Both the position numbers and the translations under genes were made by a program. The notes beneath the pieces are model-generated. The model had not been told where the DNA came from and made no database searches. It worked only from the letters and a program-made list of their open reading frames with translations. A DNA stretch of 64,000 bases. Source: JACPFJ01 sp036504875 (GTDB lineage: Bacteria; Desulfobacterota; Desulfuromonadia; Geobacterales; Pseudopelobacteraceae). This document shows positions 17,868-25,913 of the stretch, piece by piece. The first letter of the stretch is position 1, and each line of letters starts with the position of its first letter. The stretch is taken from the NCBI GenBank assembly GCA_036504875.1, contig DASXUK010000073.1, positions 57,493 to 121,492 of the forward strand. The letters run 5' to 3'.

Positions 17868-17944
17868 TGGCGCGCCCGGACAGATTCGAACTGCCGACCA
17901 CCTGGTTCGAAGCCAGGGACTCTATCCAGCTGAGCTACGGGCGC
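17868..17944 (-). tRNA. tRNA-Arg with anticodon TCG
   Basis: On the minus strand the sequence folds as a full cloverleaf: acceptor GCGCCCG (17944-17938) pairs with CGGGCGC (17878-17872). The anticodon stem CCTGG/CCAGG encloses the loop CTTCGAA, so the anticodon is TCG (Arg, CGN codons), and the T-arm contains GTTCGAATC. The discriminator G (17871) and an encoded CCA (17870-17868) follow. The 3' end points left, toward the IHF and conjugation-like genes, which is the side where integrases insert DNA. Confidence 0.96.
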
Positions 17945-17957
17945 AGAAGTTTATTAA

Positions 17958-19304
17958 TTATTGCAGTGTAACCGTGATTGGTAAAGTCAACCCTGTAATT
18001 TGAATAGATCCGGTGTTAATAGCGCTTAAGATATCGGCATGAGTTGGAAATGATGCTGGTGTGATTGGCGAACCTGGAGCTATCAAGCAGTTGAAGGTCA
18101 TAAATTCACCTGCCCCAAATCCTGTGACACTAACTATTCCAATACTCACCAAAGAATTTGCATATTCAGCATAGCTCAAGGATCCATTTACGCCGGTTAC
18201 AGAGCTTGTAGCATTAGTAACAGCGCCGGTAATGACATCTGCAGAGAGAACGGCCGGGGATACTCCGGTAGGCAAAGCAAATGAGAATTTTAAACCACCT
18301 ACGGAAACACCTGGCATGAGGTTTTGAACGTCTATTTTGAGTGTCGCAGAGGTGTAAGCAGTGGTAAATGTCGCTATTATAGTATGATCTTTATTAATAC
18401 CAGATATAGTGTAGCTAGTTCCAGAAACAGAGCTGGTGACATTGATGCCATCATCTGTAAGGTTGGACAGATTATATCCAGGTGCTGGTGTAATGGTGCA
18501 CACGGAACTTCCTCCATTTGCAATTGGAGACTGGCAGGAAATGGTGCCGTTGCCGAGAACGCTAGAGTTGATCTTAAACATTTTTGTTACAGCAACATTG
18601 GAAGAGCTCACAGCTCCATTGGTTACTGTATAAATGATAGCATTTACTGGTGTTGCAGTTGCTAGTGTGCCGTTTATATAATTAGCTGGATCAAAATTGG
18701 CGAGTATTGCTGCTACGACCACATTGTAGCAATTAACCAGATTGGCTTTGGCAAGGTTATCCACCGCAGTGACGGCCGATGATATTTCAGCTTCCAGATT
18801 TGCCGGTAACATATCTTGGATTGATGCGGAAGAATTTGAACTTGCAGGGGTACCCAAAGCATTGGAAGCTAGATTTAGTTTCTGCTCTAAAATGATTACG
18901 GCTGATGTGGTTATGCTGTTAATGTTTACTACCGCAGCCGTACCTACCATCTTATCTTTGGTTACCAATTTTCTCAGCTTATGGGCATCACGTGTAATTA
19001 TAATGACATAATCAACATCTCCATCTAGCTGCAATCCGCTGTAACTATAGGTTTCGCCAGCTGTCAAAGTTAGAGAGGGGGTCGCGACACTTTTTCCACT
19101 GAGATCAAAAACCTCCATATGTGGCGTAACTGCTGGAACTACGGCTAAGGTACGTTTTGCTGAACTGGTGGGAAACGTAACTTCTCCACTAAGAGAAACT
19201 TTGCCTGAAGGATTAGCCGGATTAACAGCACCACCTCCACCACCTCCACCACAACCTGCCGCAATAAGTAATAAAACAGCAGAAATCATCATTTTAATCT
19301 TCAT
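17958..19304 (-). CDS. Lipoprotein with InlB-like repeat and a cohesin-like C-terminal domain
   Basis: A 448-residue secreted lipoprotein. The signal peptide ends in a lipobox before Cys19, which is followed by seven Gly residues encoded by a GGT-rich tract, a linker style common in Geobacter surface lipoproteins. Residues about 240-320 hold a divergent InlB-type repeat ('NGTISCQSPIANGGSSVCTITP...GYNLSNLTDDG...YTISGINKDHTIIATF'). The last 125 residues look like a cohesin-type beta domain ('KIDVQNLMPGVSVGGLKFSFALP...'). AAAGGAGATC precedes the ATG. The role is probably cell-surface binding; no partner is visible nearby. The dispensable-looking Ser/Thr/Ala-rich region suggests an extended stalk. 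Confidence 0.75.
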   Translation of the reverse strand: MKIKMMISAVLLLIAAGCGGGGGGGAVNPANPSGKVSLSGEVTFPTSSAKRTLAVVPAVTPHMEVFDLSGKSVATPSLTLTAGETYSYSGLQLDGDVDYVIIITRDAHKLRKLVTKDKMVGTAAVVNINSITTSAVIILEQKLNLASNALGTPASSNSSASIQDMLPANLEAEISSAVTAVDNLAKANLVNCYNVVVAAILANFDPANYINGTLATATPVNAIIYTVTNGAVSSSNVAVTKMFKINSSVLGNGTISCQSPIANGGSSVCTITPAPGYNLSNLTDDGINVTSSVSGTSYTISGINKDHTIIATFTTAYTSATLKIDVQNLMPGVSVGGLKFSFALPTGVSPAVLSADVITGAVTNATSSVTGVNGSLSYAEYANSLVSIGIVSVTGFGAGEFMTFNCLIAPGSPITPASFPTHADILSAINTGSIQITGLTLPITVTLQ

Positions 19305-19524
19305 TCATGATCTCCTTTTATTTTTCAGTTCCTTGCAAATGCTGTAAAAGAAATTACAATTGTAAAAGAATATTGACAGAAGACAACGACAATTCTTAAT
19401 TATATCGAACTGCGTCTTGTAAGTATTTAATTTTTAAAGAGTTTAAAGAAATTATTTTTAAATTTCAGTCTTTTTTACCATGTCCATCATAATCTTACAA
19501 TCCAATTATCCTTGGTATGTGAAC

Positions 19525-19553
19525 GCTGGCAAAGGCTTCCGATCCGGAATTGC
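19525..19553. promoter_or_regulatory. Hairpin in the leader of the sigma-54 regulator gene
   Basis: CTGGCAA at about 19525-19531 pairs with TTGCCAG about 15 bases later, upstream of the ATG at 19600. There is no T-run, so it is not a terminator. It may be a protein-binding site or an RNA hairpin of the leader. The 295 bases between 19305 and 19599 are otherwise A/T-rich with no gene. Confidence 0.3.
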
Positions 19554-19599
19554 CAGTATTCCATTAATTGCATATTAATTCAATAACAGGTGGTGCTGT

Positions 19600-21144
19600 A
19601 TGAATTCCTCACAATCCCTGCCTATTCTTTTAATAGATGATGAAGTTAATATATTGAAAGCTTCCTGCCTGCTACTACAGGGGAGGGGGTTCAATAACAT
19701 ACTTACGCTTCAGGATAGTTGCGCGGTCATGACTCTGCTTGCCTCGCAACCTGTGGCGGTCGTTATTTTGGATTTGATCATGCCGGGTATGATGGGCCAG
19801 GAATTATTGGCTAAAATTGTGAGTAATCATCCTGAGGTTCCGGTAATCATGATGACTGCTTCGGATGATACTCAATCAGCTGTTGACTGCATGCGCAACG
19901 GCGCTTTTGATTATCTGGTCAAGCCTGTTGAAGCTGATCGTCTTGTCGCCACTGTTTCAAAGGCTCTTGAGGTGCATTCACTTTCTCGAGAATTGTCCTC
20001 GCTTAAAGAGTATCTTATGACTGATTGTTTGGCAAATCCTGCTGCATTTAATGAAATAAAGACTAGTGACAAAAAAATGCGTGGGATCTTTCAATATATA
20101 GAGGTAATAGCACCATCCCGACAACCTGTACTAATTACAGGTGAAACCGGGGTGGGTAAGGATCTGCTGGCCAAGGCGATTCATTCGGTTTGTCGATGTA
20201 AAGGCGAGTTTGTAGCCGTAAATGTAGCCGGCCTGGATGATGCCATGTTCTCGGACACCCTTTTCGGCCACAAACGCGGCGCCTATACCGGAGCTGATCA
20301 GCCCCGCGAAGGTCTGATTGCACGTGCAGTTGGCGGCACCATCTTTCTCGATGAAATCGGTGATCTGAGCGATTCTTCCCAGATCAAATTGCTGCGCCTG
20401 CTTCAAGAACAGGAATATTACCCGGTGGGTTCAGATGTACCCCGAAAAAGCGATGCGCGCGTCATAGTGGCTACTAACAAATCGCTAAAAGGCCTCATGT
20501 CTTCAGGTAAATTTCGCAATGACCTATATTACCGGCTTTGCACCCACCAAATCGAGATTCCGCCGCTGCGTGAGCGTCCGGATGATATACCATTGCTGGT
20601 GGAACATTTTCTCCAAAAATCTGCTGCTACCCTGGGCAAAAAGAAGCCCAAGATTTCGTCGGAACTGGTGAGAATTCTGTTTGGGTATGGCTTTCCGGGC
20701 AACATCAGGGAGTTGGAGGCAATGATCTATGATGCCGTTGCGAGATCAACGTCAGGGGAACTTCCACTAAATGGCTTGCGGGATGGGGTGAATTCTAATT
20801 CGAATCATGATCAGTTGATTTCAGCACGAAATCCTGAAGATGGAAATGATCTGTTGATGTCAATCTTCGGACAGTTCCCCACGGTGCGGCAAATGGAGGA
20901 TTTCATGATCCTTGAAGCGACAAAAAAAGCCAAGGGGAATCAAGGTGCCGCCGCCTCTTTATTGGGTATTACCCGCCAAACGCTGAATAAGCGCCTGAGA
21001 GAGATCCGAAAGTCAGATAACCTGGCTACTCCTTCGGTTTTGAATAATGATCGAAGAATGACTGTACCTGCCGGGCAGTTTCACTTGAGCGGTCAAGATC
21101 CAGATACCGCCGCCAGATTTCAAGCGCCCGCTCGATTTTGTTAA
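19600..21144 (+). CDS. NtrC-type sigma-54-dependent response regulator
   Basis: A 514-residue regulator in three parts. The receiver domain (about residues 8-122) has the phospho-acceptor Asp in 'VVILDLIMPG' and Lys in 'YLVKPVEA'. The AAA+ domain (about residues 145-385) has Walker A GETGVGKD, the sigma-54 contact loop GAYTGA (GAFTGA variant) and Walker B GGTIFLDEIGD. A Fis-type helix-turn-helix ends near 'GAAASLLGITRQTLNKRLRE' (residue about 468). It activates genes from -24/-12 promoters after phosphorylation; the sensor kinase is not in this window. The final 45 residues beyond the helix-turn-helix are unusual and overlap the TPR gene on the other strand by 119 bases. Confidence 0.93.
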   Translation: MNSSQSLPILLIDDEVNILKASCLLLQGRGFNNILTLQDSCAVMTLLASQPVAVVILDLIMPGMMGQELLAKIVSNHPEVPVIMMTASDDTQSAVDCMRNGAFDYLVKPVEADRLVATVSKALEVHSLSRELSSLKEYLMTDCLANPAAFNEIKTSDKKMRGIFQYIEVIAPSRQPVLITGETGVGKDLLAKAIHSVCRCKGEFVAVNVAGLDDAMFSDTLFGHKRGAYTGADQPREGLIARAVGGTIFLDEIGDLSDSSQIKLLRLLQEQEYYPVGSDVPRKSDARVIVATNKSLKGLMSSGKFRNDLYYRLCTHQIEIPPLRERPDDIPLLVEHFLQKSAATLGKKKPKISSELVRILFGYGFPGNIRELEAMIYDAVARSTSGELPLNGLRDGVNSNSNHDQLISARNPEDGNDLLMSIFGQFPTVRQMEDFMILEATKKAKGNQGAAASLLGITRQTLNKRLREIRKSDNLATPSVLNNDRRMTVPAGQFHLSGQDPDTAARFQAPARFC

Positions 21145-21976
21145 GGTCGAAGGCGTAGACATAACCTAGATTATAAAGGCTTTCCAGATTGTAAGGCTCA
21201 ATTGCCAGCGCTTTCTCAAAATTAGCAATAGCTTCCGATATCTCGCCTGCTTGCCGATACATGGCACCCTGATCATTTAGTACATCTGCATTATCGGGTT
21301 TAAGAGCAAGTGCGCGATTATAAGCATCAATAGCCTGTACATATTTATCCGAATCATAATAAGCATTACCCAACTCTATCCATGCATCAGGATTGACAGG
21401 CTCCTTAACTGTTTTTTGCAAAGCATCATTAATACTTTTACGGGCATCCTCTGTCGGCTGAAGATTACTTTGATCTGAAGACTCGGAAGATTTTGAGGCG
21501 GTTTCTGTTGCATCAGGCGTCGCATCAATATCAGAATCATCATCTTCAACAACCGGACAAACTTTCTGTGCTGCCTTGTCCAGAACTGAGCCGGGGATTA
21601 TGGCTTGTGGCTGAATGTTTCCCTTTTGCCTCCCCAGCACCTTTCCATTAGGGCCGATAAAATCGGTCAGTCCCATTACAGCGCTGTTGTCACTACAATC
21701 TATTTCATAAAACTCTAAATGCAGGCGATAGTCCGACTGGGCATATTCAGAGGCTGCCTGTCGGCGTTCACGCTCTCCAAAAGGAACAAAACGCAACCAA
21801 ACAGCCAACCTGCCATGGTTAGTAAGCCTCATGGAATGATTATCCAGTGTGACCTCGTGTCTTGAAGTTTGCGTGAGCCGCTGCCATTGAACTGCTTTGG
21901 CAGGGGTCGGGATAATGGCAAGAACCAGAGTTGCAACAGCTAGTATGTAATTTGGACGATACTGGCAGGCGGTCAT
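21026..21976 (-). CDS. Secreted TPR-repeat protein
   Basis: I start at the ATG at 21976, nine bases after TGGAG, which gives a signal peptide (MTACQYRPNYILAVATLVLA...) and 316 residues; the ATG at 22021 would place 15 charged residues before the signal. The N-terminal half is a beta-type domain of unknown family, followed by an acidic/Ser-rich linker. The C-terminal third carries at least three TPRs ('PDAWIELGNAYYDSDKYVQAIDAYNRALALKPDNADVLNDQG...'). TPRs mediate protein contacts, here probably in the periplasm. The last 40 codons run antisense to the end of the sigma-54 regulator gene. Confidence 0.8.
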   Translation of the reverse strand: MTACQYRPNYILAVATLVLAIIPTPAKAVQWQRLTQTSRHEVTLDNHSMRLTNHGRLAVWLRFVPFGERERRQAASEYAQSDYRLHLEFYEIDCSDNSAVMGLTDFIGPNGKVLGRQKGNIQPQAIIPGSVLDKAAQKVCPVVEDDDSDIDATPDATETASKSSESSDQSNLQPTEDARKSINDALQKTVKEPVNPDAWIELGNAYYDSDKYVQAIDAYNRALALKPDNADVLNDQGAMYRQAGEISEAIANFEKALAIEPYNLESLYNLGYVYAFDLNKIERALEIWRRYLDLDRSSETARQVQSFFDHYSKPKE

Positions 21977-22085
21977 TTCTGTTTCTCCAGATTTCAATTG
22001 TATAACGAATAATTTAGCCATTGTACTGATGCTTGATGTATTTTCAATAATTATTATTTCTGAATCCTTTGATGCCGTTCAAAGC

Positions 22086-22114
22086 TTGACGCAAAAAGCC
22101 TTTTAAGGTAGTTT
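22086..22114 (+). promoter_or_regulatory. Possible promoter of rsmD-coaD
   Basis: TTGACG at 22086-22091 and TAGTTT at 22109-22114 are 17 bases apart, 37 bases before rsmD. The -35 is close to consensus and the -10 is weak. Nothing else is visible between the divergent TPR gene and rsmD. Confidence 0.4.
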
Positions 22115-22150
22115 TTCAGGATGTGAATATGTTAAGAAGAAGGGCTTGGA

Positions 22151-22714
22151 ATGCGTGTAATTGCAGGAAGCGCACGGGGTATGCGCTTGGCAGCTCCCCG
22201 GGGAACAGATACACGCCCAACAGCCGACCGGGTACGCGAAGCGTTATTTAGCATCTTGCAGGCTAAGTCGGATATAGAGGGTTCCCGGATTCTTGATATT
22301 TGTGCCGGAACAGGCGCTTTAGGACTTGAGGCGCTTAGTCGAGGAGCTGGTTTATGCTGTTTTGTGGAAAACGAAAGGAATGCTCTGATAGCACTGATAA
22401 AAAACATAGCTACAATTGGATGTAAAGAATCGGTAAAAGTTATGGAAATGGATGCAGTAAGGGCACTTAAGTTGTTATCTAATCAAGACAAACTATTTGA
22501 TATAATTTTTTTTGATCCACCATATCAATCCAACCTGTATAGTTTGGTAACAGAGGCAATAAGTGACTTTCACCTGTTGGCAGAGAATGGAATTTTGGTT
22601 GCTGAAAGTTCGGTCCGGTACCCTCTGGCTGAAAAAATCGGAAATTTAATCAAGAGTGACCGCAGAATTTATGGTGATACCGCCCTTGAGTTCTACAATT
22701 GGGAGAAACAATGA
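22151..22714 (+). CDS. rsmD: 16S rRNA (guanine966-N2)-methyltransferase RsmD
   Basis: An SAM-dependent methyltransferase that modifies G966 of 16S rRNA. The 187-residue protein matches RsmD in length. It has 'RVIAGSARGMRLAAPRG...TRPTADRVREALFSIL' at the N-terminus, the SAM loop 'LDICAGTGALGLEALSRGA' (about residues 47-66) and the catalytic DPPY at about residues 117-120. It overlaps coaD by the ATGA motif, the usual rsmD-coaD pair. Confidence 0.96.
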   Translation: MRVIAGSARGMRLAAPRGTDTRPTADRVREALFSILQAKSDIEGSRILDICAGTGALGLEALSRGAGLCCFVENERNALIALIKNIATIGCKESVKVMEMDAVRALKLLSNQDKLFDIIFFDPPYQSNLYSLVTEAISDFHLLAENGILVAESSVRYPLAEKIGNLIKSDRRIYGDTALEFYNWEKQ

Positions 22715-23217
22715 AAAAGATAGCCGTGTACCCCGGTTCCTTTGATCCTATTACGTATGGTCACCTTGATATTATCCGACGAACACTGACTATCTTTGAT
22801 GAGGTCGTTGTGGCTGTGGCAAAGAATTCCACCAAAAATTCCCTATTTTCTTCACAGGAGCGGGTGGATTTGATTGAGGATGTACTAAGGGATGAGAAAA
22901 GGGTCGTGGTTGACACTTTCACTGGACTTCTGATAGATTACGTCTCTTCCCGCGGTGCACATGTCATTATACGCGGGCTACGCGCCATTTCTGATTTTGA
23001 ATACGAGTTTCAGATCGCCCAGATGAACAGCACCATCGGACACGAAATCGAAACATTATTCATGATGACCTCGGTGCAGTACGGATATCTCTCTTCTTCC
23101 ATCGTCAAGGAAGTATGCTCCCTCAATGGTAATGTCGATGGTTTTGTACCGCCTGAGGTCAAGAAAGCTCTAAGAGCAAAATATGGTTTTCATAACAGCG
23201 ATGCATCCAGCTTGTAA
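22711..23217 (+). CDS. coaD: Phosphopantetheine adenylyltransferase CoaD
   Basis: Fourth step of coenzyme A synthesis: 4'-phosphopantetheine plus ATP gives dephospho-CoA. The start at 22711 (MKKIAVYPGSFDPITYGHLDII) overlaps the rsmD stop by 4 bases; an upstream in-frame ATG at 22699 lacks homology. The nucleotidyltransferase signature TYGH (residues about 15-18) and the 'SSSIVKE' motif (about 128-134) are intact, and the 168-residue length is normal. It is probably translationally coupled to rsmD. Confidence 0.97.
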   Translation: MKKIAVYPGSFDPITYGHLDIIRRTLTIFDEVVVAVAKNSTKNSLFSSQERVDLIEDVLRDEKRVVVDTFTGLLIDYVSSRGAHVIIRGLRAISDFEYEFQIAQMNSTIGHEIETLFMMTSVQYGYLSSSIVKEVCSLNGNVDGFVPPEVKKALRAKYGFHNSDASSL

Positions 23218-23254
23218 ACGATCATAACGTAAAAAACCAAAGGAGGAAGAACAG

Positions 23255-24451
23255 ATGAAACTTGCAGACCGCGTTAATAAGATTCAACCCTCACCCACCC
23301 TGGCTATAGATGCCAAAGCTAAGGCGCTTAAGGCCCAAGGAGTTGATATTATCGGATTCGGCGCCGGTGAGCCTGATTTCGATACCCCTTCAAATATCAG
23401 GGAAGCTGGCAAAAAGGCTATTGATGCCGGATTTACACGCTATATGCCGGTCGGCGGAGCCGATGATCTCAAGGATGCCATCATTGCCAAGATGAAGCGC
23501 GACCATGATCTTGAGTATACCCGCGATGAGATCTCCGTGGCATGCGGTGCAAAACATACCCTGTATAACATCTCCCAAGCCCTGATTCAGGAGGGGGATG
23601 AGGTGATTATTCCTGCTCCATATTGGGTTTCTTATCCTGATCAGGTTGTTCTGGCCGGTGGCACACCAGTTTTCATCGAAACCGATGAAAAAACCTTATT
23701 TAAAATAAAACCTGATCAACTTGAAAAAGCGATTACTTCCAAGACCAAGGCCTTGATCCTTAATTCTCCCTGCAACCCGACCGGCACCAGTTATTCGGAA
23801 GATGAATTAAAGGCGATTGGTCAGGTTTGTCTGAAACATAATTTTTTGATTATCTCGGACGATATTTATGAAAGATTGATATATGACGGACTCAAATTTG
23901 CCAATATCGTACAGGTTGTACCTGAACTGAAGCCGCGTACTGTTGTGGTTAATGGCGTTTCAAAAACCTATGCAATGACCGGCTGGCGTATCGGTTATGC
24001 CTGTGGCCCTAAGGAGCTGATGGGCGCCATGACCAAAATGCAGTCGCAATCGACCAGCAATGCAACTTCAATTGCCCAGAAGGCCTCTGTTGAAGCTTTG
24101 AATGGTCCCCAAGAGGCCGTTTCTGCCATGTGTGTGGAATTCGAAAAGCGCAGAAGCTATATTGTCGAGCGCCTGAACAGCATGCCGGGAGTCAGCTGCT
24201 TTAAATCAACCGGTGCTTTCTATGTGTTCCCTAATTTTTCGACATGCTACGGGAAAAAGACACCCAATGGCAAACTTATTCAGAATTCCACTGATTTCGC
24301 GGCTTATCTGCTTGAAGACGCCATGGTGGCGCTGGTTCCCGGGGTTGCCTTTGGAGCGGACAAATATGCCCGCCTTTCCTATGCCATCAGCATGGAAAAT
24401 ATTAAAAAAGGAATGGATCGTATCGAAGAGGCAATCAAAAATCTCAACTAG
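23255..24451 (+). CDS. aspC: Aspartate aminotransferase (class I, PLP-dependent)
   Basis: A 398-residue fold-type I aminotransferase, probably of the bacterial AspB-like (subgroup Ib) type. It has 'FGAGEPDFDTPSNIREA' at residues about 37-53, the PLP-binding Lys in 'VSKTYAMTGWRIGYA' (about residue 235) and the Arg-containing substrate region near the C-terminus. It interconverts aspartate and oxaloacetate. AAAGGAGGAAG precedes the ATG at 23255. A terminator hairpin follows at 24462. Tyrosine or kynurenine aminotransferase activity cannot be excluded. Confidence 0.93.
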   Translation: MKLADRVNKIQPSPTLAIDAKAKALKAQGVDIIGFGAGEPDFDTPSNIREAGKKAIDAGFTRYMPVGGADDLKDAIIAKMKRDHDLEYTRDEISVACGAKHTLYNISQALIQEGDEVIIPAPYWVSYPDQVVLAGGTPVFIETDEKTLFKIKPDQLEKAITSKTKALILNSPCNPTGTSYSEDELKAIGQVCLKHNFLIISDDIYERLIYDGLKFANIVQVVPELKPRTVVVNGVSKTYAMTGWRIGYACGPKELMGAMTKMQSQSTSNATSIAQKASVEALNGPQEAVSAMCVEFEKRRSYIVERLNSMPGVSCFKSTGAFYVFPNFSTCYGKKTPNGKLIQNSTDFAAYLLEDAMVALVPGVAFGADKYARLSYAISMENIKKGMDRIEEAIKNLN

Positions 24452-24461
24452 AGCAAAACAT

Positions 24462-24492
24462 CACGGAGACGTTCACAGCGTCTCCGTGTTTT
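24462..24492 (+). terminator. Rho-independent terminator after the aminotransferase
   Basis: A 10-base perfect stem, CACGGAGACG (24462-24471) with CGTCTCCGTG (24479-24488), a 7-base loop and a short T4 tract. It separates the aminotransferase from the DUF1858 gene. Confidence 0.75.
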
Positions 24493-24517
24493 ACTTCCCT
24501 AATTAAGGGGTGCAAAC

Positions 24518-24709
24518 ATGATCACCAAAGACATGATTATTGCCGATATTATCAACCAGCACCCCGAAACCCTCGCTGTTTTCAAGCACTACAACCTTGA
24601 TTGCTATGAATGCCAGATTTCTGATCTGGAAACCCTCGAACATGGCGCCGGCGTACATAAAGTGGCCATTGATGAACTTCTGGACGCTCTCAATCGTTCG
24701 CTTAAATAA
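24518..24709 (+). CDS. DUF1858 mini-protein with a CxxC
   Basis: A 63-residue DUF1858 protein. The family pattern is visible: 'IIADIINQHPETLAVFKHYNLDCYECQISDLETLEHGAGVHKVAIDELLDALN', with Cys at residues 29 and 32. DUF1858 proteins are short, helical, often paired with hybrid-cluster or redox proteins, and of unknown function. A good site, AAGGGG, precedes the ATG. A second member lies at 56261. It is followed by the PilZ gene after about 40 bases, so the two may be cotranscribed. Confidence 0.85.
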   Translation: MITKDMIIADIINQHPETLAVFKHYNLDCYECQISDLETLEHGAGVHKVAIDELLDALNRSLK

Positions 24710-24752
24710 AACCCTGTCCTGAAGCGAAAAATCTTTTTCCGGTGACCTGATT

Positions 24753-25823
24753 ATGAGTGATGTTGGGCAATACGCCAGCTTTTTCAAATCTGGTATGAAG
24801 GTTGGTGTCGGTATTCCTCTGCCTAATGCAGAGGTCTTCCGGGATTGGGCCTTGATCCACGGACTTGATGAAGATCTGGTCTCGCTGCAGCTTTCACGCG
24901 ACCAGTTGCCGGTTGATGTGAGCCTGTATGTAGGGCAGATTATCGAGGTGCGAGGCGGGCAGGAAGGTGCCGGCTATTCCTGCCGGGCGATCATTGTCAG
25001 TGAAATGGAACAGCGAAAGATTTTGCTCCGTCTGATCGGAGAAATCATCTACGATGAGTTGCGTGAATTTTACCGGATCGATGCCTTTTTACCGATTAAA
25101 TATCATACCTCTCAGGAGCAAAACCCTGAAATCTTGATGCGCGATTGGTCGGCAAGGCGTGAGCAACGCCAAATTGAGGAACTTGAGCGCAAGGAAAAAC
25201 ATTGGGATACTGTTCTTATTATTGATGATGGCGAGGCGAACCAGGAAAAAAGCACTGAAATTGTCGATCAAAATGAAGATCTTGACGCCTGGAACACTAT
25301 CATTCCCTTGGCTGCCAACATCAGTGGCGGCGGGATCCGTATTTTCTCACCCCAAGGCTTTGAATATGGTCAATATCTCCTGCTGGAGATTCTGATTCCT
25401 GCGCCGCAACGTATCATTGATGCCGTTGTCAAGGTTGTTTTCACAAATTTGAACAACTCAGCCAGCATTGATCAGGATAAGTATTACAATATTGCCATGC
25501 AGTTTGTTTTTATTGATGAACGTGACCGCGATGCAATTATTTATCATATTTCTCATGTGCAGCTTCAGCGAATTAAGCAGCTTCGAGAAAAATACGCCAT
25601 CAGGAGCCTTGAGCACGAAGATGAGCAGGATCAGAGGGCTGTTTCAGCGGGTGTCAGCAGGGCGCAGCTTATAAAGAGAGCCGTAATGATGGTTGCCTTT
25701 GCTGCTGTGTTGGGGCTGTTTTTTAGCTACCTGAAAAATTATGTTGAATATCATCCTAAAAGCGAGATCGAAGAAACATTTGAGGGGGGTATCAGGAGAT
25801 ATCTGGAACGGATTACAAGATGA
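24753..25823 (+). CDS. Membrane-anchored PilZ-domain c-di-GMP receptor with an internal insertion
   Basis: A 356-residue protein. The PilZ binding motifs are both present: R104-E-F-Y-R108 and N189-I-S-G-G-G194, so binding of c-di-GMP is expected. They are about 80 residues apart, whereas they usually stand 20-30 apart; a charged helical insert (about residues 118-180) lies between them. The N-terminal region (residues 10-100) resembles the YcgR-type flap, and a C-terminal helix (about residues 308-330, 'MMVAFAAVLGLFFSYL') would anchor it in the membrane. It could couple c-di-GMP to pili or the envelope (inference). Confidence 0.8.
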   Translation: MSDVGQYASFFKSGMKVGVGIPLPNAEVFRDWALIHGLDEDLVSLQLSRDQLPVDVSLYVGQIIEVRGGQEGAGYSCRAIIVSEMEQRKILLRLIGEIIYDELREFYRIDAFLPIKYHTSQEQNPEILMRDWSARREQRQIEELERKEKHWDTVLIIDDGEANQEKSTEIVDQNEDLDAWNTIIPLAANISGGGIRIFSPQGFEYGQYLLLEILIPAPQRIIDAVVKVVFTNLNNSASIDQDKYYNIAMQFVFIDERDRDAIIYHISHVQLQRIKQLREKYAIRSLEHEDEQDQRAVSAGVSRAQLIKRAVMMVAFAAVLGLFFSYLKNYVEYHPKSEIEETFEGGIRRYLERITR

Positions 25824-25843
25824 TAATCAAGTTCCGACTTGGG

Positions 25844-25869
25844 CCGGGTCTATTGATCCGGTCTTTTTT
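25844..25869 (+). terminator. Terminator after the PilZ gene, between convergent genes
   Basis: CCGGGTC (25844-25850) pairs with GATCCGG (25855-25861) across a 4-base loop and is followed by six T (25864-25869). It ends transcription of the PilZ gene before the oppositely oriented recB. Confidence 0.75.
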
Positions 25870-25913
25870 ATTTATGGTGTGAACCTGGGAGTCGGTCTGC
25901 ATATTATGATCAC

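Noticed and set aside
17771..17971. Open frame across the tRNA-Arg, reading 'ARPDRFELPTTWFEARDSIQLSYG'
   Set aside because: It is the antisense translation of the tRNA itself, a common false gene, with no ribosome site or family match.
19500..19599. Possible sigma-54 (-24/-12) promoter before the NtrC-type regulator
   Set aside because: No GG-N10-GC pair with suitable flanks was found.
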